Assembly: GCF_013409505.1 (NCBI RefSeq)
Contig: NZ_JACCBN010000001.1
Coordinates: 3,224,001-3,288,000, forward strand
Direction: 5' to 3'
Source: Actinomycetospora corticicola
GTDB taxonomy: Bacteria > Actinomycetota > Actinomycetes > Mycobacteriales > Pseudonocardiaceae
DNA length: 64,000 bases
In this document: positions 17,461 to 24,484 of the stretch, piece by piece
How positions within the stretch are numbered: the stretch's first letter is position 1
How the letters are laid out: every line of letters starts with the position of its first letter
Translations under genes and position numbers: made by a program
Notes under the pieces: generated by a model
The model's input: only the letters and a program-made list of their open reading frames with translations
The model's database searches: none
Told to the model about the DNA's origin: nothing

Positions 17461-19056
17461 GTGACGGCCGGGAGCACGCTCGAGAAGCCGACCACCCCCG
17501 CCGTCGGGAACGCCGATCCGCGGGGGGTGCTGGCGCCCGGGCCCCGCGGCGTGGAGAGCCTGGTCGGGCGGCCGATGCCGACCGACCGGCTGCGGGGCTG
17601 GACGGTCACGCTCCTGCTCACGCTGATCGGCGGCGTGGTCCGGTTCTGGAACCTGGGGTGGCCGTCGGACAACGGCACGCCGGTGTTCGACGAGAAGCAC
17701 TACGTACCGCAGACGTGGCAGGTGCTGCGCAACGGCGGCTACGAGGACAACCCGGGCTACGAGCTCGTGGTGCACCCGCCGCTGTCGAAGCAGCTCATGG
17801 CGGTCGGCCAGTGGATCTTCGGGTACGACCCGGTGGGCTGGCGGGTGGTCAGCGCCCTCGCCGGCACGGTGTGCGTCCTGCTGATCATCCGCATCGCGCG
17901 GCGGCTCACCCGCTCCACCCTGCTCGGGGCGGTCGCCGGGATCCTGCTGATCTGCGACGGCCTGAGCCAGGTGTCGAGCCGGGTCGGGATGATCGACGTC
18001 TATCCCGCCGTGTTCGTGCTCGGGGCGTTCGCCGCGATCCTCGCCGACCGCGACGACGTCCGGGGCCGGTTCGCCATCGTGGTCGCCGAGGGGCGCGTGC
18101 TGGACACGCCGTTCGGGCCGCGGCTCGGCATCCGGTGGTGGCGGTTCGTCGCGGGCCTGTGCATCGGTCTCGCCCTGGCCAGCAAGTGGTCCGGCCTCTA
18201 CTACGTGCTCTTCCTCGGCGCGCTGGTGATCGGCCTCGACGTGGCCGCCCGCCGGGCGGCCGGGGTGGCGCGACCGTGGGTCGGCACGCTCGTGCGCGAC
18301 CTCCTGCCCCTGGTCTGGGCGTTCCTCGCGATCCCGATCCTCGTCTACCTCGCGAGCTGGCTGCCCTGGATCGCCTCCGAGTCCGGCACCGACCGGCACG
18401 TCGGGGACGCCAAGGGCGACTCGGTCGGGCTGTACGCACTGCTGCCGACCTGGCTGCCCGACTGGTTCCGCGGCATGGCGTACTTCTCCTCGAAGGTCCT
18501 CGAGTTCCACGCGACGCTCTCGACGCCGCGCGGCAACCCGCACCCGTGGGAGTCCAAGCCCTGGACGTGGCCGATGGGGCTGCGCCCGATGCTCTACTAC
18601 TACGAGTCCGGGGCGAACGCGGCCGGCTGCGGCTCCGACGACTGTGTCGGCTCGGTCATGGCGATCGGCACGCCGGCCATCTGGTGGCTCGCGTTCCCCG
18701 TGCTCGGGTGGAGCCTGTGGCGCTGGATCACGGCGCGCGACTGGCGCTACGCGGCGGTCCTCGTCGGCTACGGCGCCGGCATCCTGCCATGGTTCACCGA
18801 CATCGACCGGCAGATGTACTTCTTCTACATGACGCCGGTGATCCCGTTCCTGATCCTGGCGCTCACCCTCGTGCTCGGCGAGATCCTGGGCCGCCGGACG
18901 GCCGGGCCGGAACGACGGTCCACGGGGCGCATGGTCGTGGCGCTCTACGTCGGCATCGTCGTCGCGAACTTCGCCTGGCTGTGGCCGATCCTGGTCGGCG
19001 CCTCGATCACGGCCGCCCGGTGGAACGCCGAGCTCTGGCTCCCGTCCTGGCGCTGA
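17461..19056 (+). CDS. pmt: Polyprenol-phosphate-mannose:protein mannosyltransferase
   Basis: 531-residue GT-C (GT39, PMT-type) membrane enzyme that O-mannosylates secreted proteins at the outer face of the membrane. Motifs: VFDEKHYVPQTW (catalytic Asp-Glu after the first membrane helix), HPPLSKQLMAVGQWIFG, CDGLSQVSSRVGMIDVY, ASKWSGLYYV, WLPWI and WPMGLRPMLYYYES. About ten hydrophobic segments are seen. TACGAT at 17447-17452 lies 8 bases before the GTG at 17461, fitting a leaderless transcript. Confidence 0.94.
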   Translation: MTAGSTLEKPTTPAVGNADPRGVLAPGPRGVESLVGRPMPTDRLRGWTVTLLLTLIGGVVRFWNLGWPSDNGTPVFDEKHYVPQTWQVLRNGGYEDNPGYELVVHPPLSKQLMAVGQWIFGYDPVGWRVVSALAGTVCVLLIIRIARRLTRSTLLGAVAGILLICDGLSQVSSRVGMIDVYPAVFVLGAFAAILADRDDVRGRFAIVVAEGRVLDTPFGPRLGIRWWRFVAGLCIGLALASKWSGLYYVLFLGALVIGLDVAARRAAGVARPWVGTLVRDLLPLVWAFLAIPILVYLASWLPWIASESGTDRHVGDAKGDSVGLYALLPTWLPDWFRGMAYFSSKVLEFHATLSTPRGNPHPWESKPWTWPMGLRPMLYYYESGANAAGCGSDDCVGSVMAIGTPAIWWLAFPVLGWSLWRWITARDWRYAAVLVGYGAGILPWFTDIDRQMYFFYMTPVIPFLILALTLVLGEILGRRTAGPERRSTGRMVVALYVGIVVANFAWLWPILVGASITAARWNAELWLPSWR

Positions 19057-19084
19057 GCGGTCGTCGGACACAGTTGTTCCGGAA

Positions 19085-19095
19085 CGGAAATATTG
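19085..19095 (+). promoter_or_regulatory. CGGAAATATTG box in the promoter of the small-protein gene
   Basis: CGGAAATATTG sits between TTGTTC (19074-19079) and TATCGT (19098-19103), whose 18-bp spacing fits a promoter firing almost at the ATG at 19112. The same 11 bases, followed similarly by TCGTC, recur at 21221-21231 upstream of the amidase gene, suggesting a shared operator or sigma site. Confidence 0.55.
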
Positions 19096-19111
19096 TCTAT
19101 CGTCCGGACGC

Positions 19112-19465
19112 ATGACGACACCCGGGCGGAACGGTCGGATCGACTGGGAACTGGTCCGCGAGCGCTACGCCGGTCACCCCTCCCTCGCCTCGCTCGGCGG
19201 GTCGTCCCGGGTGCGGGTGGAGGACGTCGACGACGAGCGCATCTGCCTGAGCCAGCGGCTCTGGCGCGACTGCATCTCGCGCGACGATCTCGACGCGGCC
19301 CTGGTGCTGCTGCGCGACGGACGGCTCCCCTCCAGCCCGATGGCCTTCGCCGAGGGCCTGCGGAGCTACTACGCCTCGGGGCCGCGGGTGGAGACCGGGT
19401 GCACGCGCGGGCCGAACCTGGCGGCGGTCGTGCTCACCGACCTCGGGTACCTCACGACTCCCTGA
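19112..19465 (+). CDS. Unrecognised small protein, member 1 of a three-copy local family
   Basis: 117 residues with no function I recognise. It aligns with the products at 24055 and 28410: a W near the N-terminus (RIDWELVRERY), a central DDE, LWRD, a helix with L, GRL/GRM, a Tyr and a C-terminal VLTDLGYL. It has an extra segment with one Cys (VETGCTRGPN) that the others lack. Soluble, no signal peptide. It is the first plus-strand gene of the accessory block, just after pmt, and its promoter carries the box also found before the amidase. It overlaps the convergent AmiC-like gene by 14 bp. Confidence 0.75.
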   Translation: MTTPGRNGRIDWELVRERYAGHPSLASLGGSSRVRVEDVDDERICLSQRLWRDCISRDDLDAALVLLRDGRLPSSPMAFAEGLRSYYASGPRVETGCTRGPNLAAVVLTDLGYLTTP

Positions 19466-20570
19466 TCCCGCTCGAGAGCCGGGCGATGACCTCGAAGTGC
19501 ACGCCCTGCGCGCGGGCGATGTAGACGTCCTGGACCACGTGCGAGCGGCGCAGCGTCACCTCGCCGCGGGCGCCGCCGAAGCGCACCTGCTCGCTGACGG
19601 CGAGGACCTCCTCGCGCCCGGTCGTCCCGGCGTCGCGGACGAGCTGGGCGTAGAGGTTCATCCCCTCGTAGCAGGACTCGCCCAGGCTCGAGGGCACCGG
19701 CGCCGTCGCCCCGAAGCGCTCCGCGAACCGCCCGCCGAACTCCAGGGCGTCGGTCGTCGTGAGGTCCTCGAAGTAGCCGGCGGCGGAGTACAGGGACCGG
19801 GTGGCCCGCTCCCCCGACGCGAGCAGCATCGTCTCGTCCATGAGGGTGGAGAGCCGCGTCTGCCACCGGTCGAGCCCGGCCGCGGCGAACGCGCGGTTGA
19901 AGTGCACCGCGTCCTCGCCGACCAGCAGCACGAGCACCCCGTCGGCGCCGCCGCGCGCGAGCGTGCGCAGGGCCGGTCCGAAGTCACGGGTGCCGAGCGG
20001 GACGTAGACCTCGTCGACGATCGGCACGTCGTGCGCGCGGGCCCACCGCGCCGCCTCCGCGGCCGAGGCCCGCGGCCAGACGTAGTCGTCCCCCACGACC
20101 GCCCAGCGGCGCACGCCCAGCTCGGTGCGCATCCACTCGAGCGCCGGGCCGAGCTGGTTGGCGGGCGTCTCCCCCGTCAGCAGGACGCCCGGCGTGCGTT
20201 CCCCGCCCTCGTAGAGCGCCGTGTAGACGTACGGCACCTGCGCGGCGATGCGTGGCGCGAGCCGCCGCCGCACGGCCGAGATGTGCCAGCCCACGACGGC
20301 GTCGACCTGGTTCGTCCGCACCAGGCGCTGGACCTCGAGGGCCACGGCCCCCGGGTCCGCGCCGCCGTCCACATGGTGGAGCTCGACCGGACGCCCGAGG
20401 AGCCCGCCGTCGAGGTTGATCTCCGCGACCGCCAGCTCGGCGCACATCCGGCACGACAGCCCGAACATCCCCGCCGGGCCCTGCCAGGGCGTGACCAGCC
20501 CGACCTGCACGGCGTCCCGCGTCCCCGGGCTCCCCCCGGAGGGCGTGCGACGTGCCCCGTCGTACGGCAC
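19452..20570 (-). CDS. AmiC-like cytosolic amide-sensing protein (type-1 periplasmic-binding fold)
   Basis: 372 residues. VQVGLVTPWQGPAGMFG, AVAEINLDGGLLGRPVEL, VVGWHISAVRRRLAP, YVYTALYEGGERTPGV, WAVVGDDYVWPRASAAEAARW and the C-terminal lobe match the AmiC / branched-chain amino-acid-binding protein family. There is no signal peptide or lipobox and no ABC permease nearby, so it is more like cytosolic AmiC, which senses short amides and controls the Pseudomonas amidase operon, than a transport receptor. The GTG at 20570 is chosen for 8-base spacing from GGAGG. AmiR, the usual partner, is absent; a MarR gene is divergent instead. Ligand inferred from the adjacent amiE. Confidence 0.75.
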   Translation of the reverse strand: MPYDGARRTPSGGSPGTRDAVQVGLVTPWQGPAGMFGLSCRMCAELAVAEINLDGGLLGRPVELHHVDGGADPGAVALEVQRLVRTNQVDAVVGWHISAVRRRLAPRIAAQVPYVYTALYEGGERTPGVLLTGETPANQLGPALEWMRTELGVRRWAVVGDDYVWPRASAAEAARWARAHDVPIVDEVYVPLGTRDFGPALRTLARGGADGVLVLLVGEDAVHFNRAFAAAGLDRWQTRLSTLMDETMLLASGERATRSLYSAAGYFEDLTTTDALEFGGRFAERFGATAPVPSSLGESCYEGMNLYAQLVRDAGTTGREEVLAVSEQVRFGGARGEVTLRRSHVVQDVYIARAQGVHFEVIARLSSGIRES

Positions 20571-20686
20571 CGCCATCACCTCCGGGCCTCGAGGCCCCGG
20601 GGAGTCCCCCCGCGAGGAGTGTGACCATGCCGATCGGTCCCGTAAAGGCTGTAGTGTTTCGGCCGGATCAAGTCGTGGAGGCGGTC

Positions 20687-21166
20687 ATGGACGCGCGAGG
20701 CCGCCGGTCGGGCGTCCGGGTGATCGATCTCCTCGACCTCGCGGACCGGGTCGTGGGTTCCTGCCTCGCCCGGGCCCACGCCGCCGCGGGGATCAGCCGC
20801 GAGCAGTGGCGGACCCTGATGCTGCTCGACGAGGGCGTCGGGGACGACCCGCGGGAGACCCCCGGGCACACGATGGGCGAGATCGCGACGCGGGCCGCGG
20901 TGCCGGCGCCGACCGCGACCCGTCTGGTCGACAAGCTCGTCGCCGACGGATTCGCCTACCGCCGCAGCGACGACTGGGACCGGCGGCGCGTCCTCGTGCA
21001 CATCGCCCCGGCGGGACACGCCCTGGTCGCGCGCAGCGCGGGCGAGCTCGACGAGGCCCTGGGCGCGGTGCTGGCCGACCTCGATGCGGACGGCCCGGTC
21101 GACCTGATCGGGGCGCTCACCCGGCTCGAGCGCGCAGCCCTCGGGCGCGAGCCCTCCTCCCCCTGA
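20687..21166 (+). CDS. MarR-family transcriptional regulator
   Basis: 159 residues with a winged helix-turn-helix: SREQWRTLMLLDEGVGDD, TMGEIATRAAVPAPTATRLVDKLVADGFAYRRSDDWDRRRVLVHIAPAGHAL (recognition helix and wing). The ATG at 20687 has TGGAGG 4-10 bases upstream; an ATG at 20627 is possible but overlaps a TAGTGT promoter-like box at 20652. Divergent from the AmiC-like gene and 134 bp before amiE, so it is the likeliest local regulator of the amidase block. Confidence 0.88.
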   Translation: MDARGRRSGVRVIDLLDLADRVVGSCLARAHAAAGISREQWRTLMLLDEGVGDDPRETPGHTMGEIATRAAVPAPTATRLVDKLVADGFAYRRSDDWDRRRVLVHIAPAGHALVARSAGELDEALGAVLADLDADGPVDLIGALTRLERAALGREPSSP

Positions 21167-21220
21167 CGCTCGCCGTGTGACATCGGACGCACCCACGTTT
21201 CGCTCGCATTACTTCTGATC

Positions 21221-21231
21221 CGGAAATATTG
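21221..21231 (+). promoter_or_regulatory. CGGAAATATTG box upstream of the amidase gene
   Basis: Identical in 11 of 11 positions to the box at 19085-19095, again followed closely by TCGTC. It lies about 70 bases before the amidase ATG, leaving a transcribed leader of perhaps 60 bases. Candidate binding site for the MarR protein or for an alternative sigma factor. Confidence 0.55.
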
Positions 21232-21300
21232 CACTCGTCTCGCGTGGCCGTACGGTCGGTCCACGACTTCGGCGAGCACGACGAGGAACGGGCGGACCAG

Positions 21301-22326
21301 ATGCGGCACGGGGACATCAGCAGCAGCGACGACGGCGTCGGCGTGGCGGTCGTCAACTACAAGATGCCGCGCCTGCACGACCAGGAGAGCATCCGGAAGA
21401 ACTGCGAACAGATCGCGGACATGGTCGTCGGGATCAAGCAGGGCTTCCCCGGGATGGACCTCATCATCTTCCCGGAGTACTCGACGCACGGGATCATGTA
21501 CGACCGCCAGGAGATGTTCGACAACGCCGCGAGCGTCCCCGGATTCGAGACCGAGATCTTCGCCGAGGCCTGCCGCACCGCCGGCGTCTGGGGCGTGTTC
21601 TCCATGACCGGCGAGCGGCACGAGGACCACCCGGACAAGAACCCGTACAACTCGCTGGTCCTCATCAACTCCGACGGCGAGATCGTCAACAAGTACCGCA
21701 AGATCCTGCCCTGGGTCCCGATCGAGGGGTGGTACCCCGGCGAGCACACCAGCGTCGTCGACGGCCCCAAGGGACTCCGTATGGCTCTGATCATCTGCGA
21801 CGACGGGAACTACCCCGAGATCTGGCGGGACGTGTCCATGAAGGGCGCGGAACTGGTCGTGCGCCCGCAGGGCTACATGTACCCGGCCAAGGAACAGCAG
21901 ATCATGATGGCGAAGTCGATGGCCTGGGCGAACAACGTGTACGTCGCGGTCGCGAACGCCACCGGATTCGACGGCGTCTACTCCTACTTCGGCCACTCCT
22001 CCGTGGTCGGCTTCGACGGCCGCACCCTCGGCGAGTGCGGCACCGAGGAGATGGGCGTCCAGTACGCGGAACTCTCGCTCTCGCTCATCCGGGACGCGCG
22101 GAAGAACTGGCAGTCGCAGAACCACCTCTTCAAGCTGCTGCACCGCGGCTACACCGGCGTCATCCAGTCCGGCGACGGCGACAAGGGCGTCGCGGAATGC
22201 CCGTTCGACTTCTACAAGACCTGGGTCACCGATCCCGCGCTCGCCCAGAAGCAGGTCGAGGAGATGACGCGCGAGTACATCGGCACCGCGGAGGCCCCCA
22301 TGGAGGGCATCCCGAACGGGAGCTGA
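21301..22326 (+). CDS. amiE: Aliphatic amidase
   Basis: Nitrilase-superfamily acylamide amidohydrolase converting short aliphatic amides to acids and ammonia in the cytosol. From the ATG at 21301 the protein (341 residues) begins [20 protein letters not shown], as in Pseudomonas AmiE. Glu59 (FPEYS), Lys134 (YRKILPW) and Cys166 ([11 protein letters not shown]) fall at exactly the Pseudomonas triad numbers. [25 protein letters not shown] and [13 protein letters not shown] are AmiE-specific rather than formamidase-like. The reading frame stays open upstream but without a good start. AmiC-like and MarR genes precede it and tubulin-like genes follow. Confidence 0.95.
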   Translation: MRHGDISSSDDGVGVAVVNYKMPRLHDQESIRKNCEQIADMVVGIKQGFPGMDLIIFPEYSTHGIMYDRQEMFDNAASVPGFETEIFAEACRTAGVWGVFSMTGERHEDHPDKNPYNSLVLINSDGEIVNKYRKILPWVPIEGWYPGEHTSVVDGPKGLRMALIICDDGNYPEIWRDVSMKGAELVVRPQGYMYPAKEQQIMMAKSMAWANNVYVAVANATGFDGVYSYFGHSSVVGFDGRTLGECGTEEMGVQYAELSLSLIRDARKNWQSQNHLFKLLHRGYTGVIQSGDGDKGVAECPFDFYKTWVTDPALAQKQVEEMTREYIGTAEAPMEGIPNGS

Positions 22327-22465
22327 TCCACGCCCGCAGGACCCCGACGGGCCAGGCGTCGCCGACGACGCCGGTCCGTGGGTGGCGCGCGCCCGGAGTC
22401 CGACCGCGGCCAGCCACCGAGCACGCCCATGCACGAGCGACCAGCACCCCAGGAGGAATCCGGCC

Positions 22466-24046
22466 ATGGCTGCCGATCACGACCACGACCACGGGCACGA
22501 CCACGCGCACGATCACGGGGACACCGCGATGGCCCGCATCGAGGCGCTGGCGACCGAGGGGGTCCACCGCGCCGGCGACCACGAGGGGCCGTTCTCGCTC
22601 CACGTCCTCGGACTCGGCGCCACCGGCGCGGACCTGATCACCTCGATCATGAAGAACCAGCCCGAGGGTTTCCTCTCCCAGCCGGGCACGCGGTTCTCGG
22701 CGCTCGCGGTCGACATCGGCGACGAGGACCTCGCCCAGGTCCGTGACGCCGCGGGCGCGCTGCCGGCCGACCAGTCGTACGTGCGGACGGTCTCGATGCC
22801 GGTCCCCACACACGCGGATCTCTCCTACGCGCTCAACCGCTACCGCGAGTTCCTCAAGATGGAGTACCCCCGGTACTACTGGAACCCGAACTACGAGCCC
22901 TGGCTGCCCGCGGACGTCGAGATCGCGCCGTCGGACGGCCACTACTCCCGCGCGGTCGCCAAGGCGATCTACGGCGCGGAGTACTACCAGGGCAAGGAGA
23001 TCGCCGGGGCGCTCGACGAGTTCGCGGACAGCGTGATGTCCAGCGAGGCCACGCCCCTCGTCGTCGTCGCCTTCTCGCTGGCCGGCGGCGTCGGCAGCGG
23101 CATCGTCGTCGAGATCGCGCGGCACCTGTCGTCGATCAAGCTCGGCCGCCGGCCGTGGGTGGTCGGCGTCGGCATCCTGCCCAACGGGGCCGACCCCGCC
23201 GAGTACGCCGACGGCTCGCTCTTCCCGGTGATCAACGAGCTCGACTGCATGATCGACACCGAGAAGAACAAGGGGGTCATGGCCGTCTGGGGCGACCTCT
23301 ACAAGAACCCCTTCACCGGCGGGTTCTTCCTGGTCGACCAGAACGACGTCCAGGAGATGACCGGCGACCTCGCCGCGACCCACGCCTACGTCGACGAGGG
23401 CGTCGGCACCTTCCTCGCCCAGAACGCCAGCGGCGACCTCTACGAGACGCTCAAGGCCCTCAACTGGCTCGCGGTCCCGGCCGACGCCTGGCACCCCGCG
23501 ATCCGGGGCGAGCAGGGCGACCGCTGGATCAACGTGCTCGCCCCGTGGAAGCTCTCCGACCTCGCGAGCCTCGGGACGTCCGGCCTGGTCAAGGGCTTCT
23601 CCACCGAGTACGTCGAGGCCCGGGTGACCGGCGGCGCCGACTCCTCGACGCTGGCCTCGGTGGCGTCCGCCGTCGGTGCGGTGGTGGGCAGCCGGGTCGA
23701 CCCCGTCGCCCTCGCGGTCGAGGGCTCCGACGAGCGGGTCAGCGTGGTGATCCCGCGCGCGAGCAAGCTCGACCTCGCGGCCTTCGTCCCGGCCCGCGAC
23801 TACTACGACACCCTGGAGTGGGACGACAAGCTGCTCATCCACTCCTGGCTGCTCGACCTCGGCGTCATGCTCTGCGAGCCGTCCATCCGGTTCGACGGCA
23901 TGGGCGGGGAGTGCATCTGGGGCTGCGCGTGCTGGGTCGTCGTCCCGCACGCCGCGATCCGCGGCGAGGACGCCGCGGAGACCCCGGTGCAGATCGCCGA
24001 CGCGCTCGGCGGCCCGGAGCCCATCGCCCCCTTCGTGACCGGCTGA
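22466..24046 (+). CDS. Tubulin/FtsZ-like protein A with His-rich N-terminus and C-terminal Cys cluster
   Basis: 526 residues. Residues 4-19 hold seven histidines on alternate positions (DHDHDHGHDHAHDHGD), a Ni/Co/Zn-binding type of tail. The nucleotide-binding fold follows: HVLGLGATGADLI (48-54, tubulin loop-1 position), FSALAVDIGD, and SLAGGVGSGIVVEIARHL with the GGxGSG signature at 206-212 (Val replaces the usual Thr). Next come PWVVGVGILPNG and WGDLYKNPFTGGF. The end has RFDGMGGECIWGCACWVVVPH with Cys483, Cys487 and Cys489. It is paralogous to the product at 24485. AGGAGG lies 10 bases before the ATG. Function unknown; polymerisation or metal handling are inferences. Confidence 0.85.
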   Translation: MAADHDHDHGHDHAHDHGDTAMARIEALATEGVHRAGDHEGPFSLHVLGLGATGADLITSIMKNQPEGFLSQPGTRFSALAVDIGDEDLAQVRDAAGALPADQSYVRTVSMPVPTHADLSYALNRYREFLKMEYPRYYWNPNYEPWLPADVEIAPSDGHYSRAVAKAIYGAEYYQGKEIAGALDEFADSVMSSEATPLVVVAFSLAGGVGSGIVVEIARHLSSIKLGRRPWVVGVGILPNGADPAEYADGSLFPVINELDCMIDTEKNKGVMAVWGDLYKNPFTGGFFLVDQNDVQEMTGDLAATHAYVDEGVGTFLAQNASGDLYETLKALNWLAVPADAWHPAIRGEQGDRWINVLAPWKLSDLASLGTSGLVKGFSTEYVEARVTGGADSSTLASVASAVGAVVGSRVDPVALAVEGSDERVSVVIPRASKLDLAAFVPARDYYDTLEWDDKLLIHSWLLDLGVMLCEPSIRFDGMGGECIWGCACWVVVPHAAIRGEDAAETPVQIADALGGPEPIAPFVTG

Positions 24047-24054
24047 GCGCCGCC

Positions 24055-24354
24055 GTGGCCGTCGCCTGGTCGGAGATCGTGGACCGTTACAAGGACGGGG
24101 CGCAGCTCCCGTCGATGCCGGGGGCCCGCACGCTGCAGGTCACCGGCGCGGACGACGAGTACATCTACGTCACCCACCGCCTGTGGTCGGACAAGCTGAC
24201 CCGGGCGTACCTGGAGAAGGCCATGGCCCTGCTCGACGAGGGCCGCATGACCCGGGACTACGCCTCGGTCATCGACCACTACCGCACCTTCATCGCCGAC
24301 GAGCGGCCGACGACGGCCGCGACCGTCCTCAAGGACCTCGGCTACGTCGACTGA
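24055..24354 (+). CDS. Unrecognised small protein, member 2 of a three-copy local family
   Basis: 99 residues from a GTG 9 bp after the tubulin-like A stop, so translation is probably coupled. VAVAWSEIVDRY, ADDEYIYVTHRLWSDKLTRAYLEKAMALL, GRMTRDYASVIDHYR and TTAATVLKDLGYVD align along the full length with the product at 28410 (same length) and more loosely with that at 19112. Mostly helical prediction, soluble, no Cys. It lies between the two tubulin-like genes, which suggests it is a subunit or assembly factor for them. No known family recognised. Confidence 0.8.
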   Translation: MAVAWSEIVDRYKDGAQLPSMPGARTLQVTGADDEYIYVTHRLWSDKLTRAYLEKAMALLDEGRMTRDYASVIDHYRTFIADERPTTAATVLKDLGYVD

Positions 24355-24393
24355 CCAGTCGCTCCACGGAGATACGCGCGTCAGCGCTCCTTC

Positions 24394-24411
24394 GTCGCGC
24401 TACTGCGCGAC
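24394..24411 (+). other. Small GC hairpin in the leader of tubulin-like gene B
   Basis: GTCGCGC-TACT-GCGCGAC, a 7-bp stem with a 4-base loop, lies in the 130-bp gap between the small-protein gene and tubulin-like B. It may attenuate read-through and set the relative expression of the two halves; no U-tract. Confidence 0.35.
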
Positions 24412-24484
24412 CTCCGTCGCGGTCCGGTGGTCACCACCGACCCACTCGACGATCCCGCACGTCCTCCTCCAGAAAGGTTCCGAC

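Noticed and set aside
21229..21300. N-terminal extension of the amidase from a TTG start
   Set aside because: The ATG at 21301 begins the conserved MRHGDISSS sequence and puts the catalytic residues at 59, 134 and 166; the extension has no family support.
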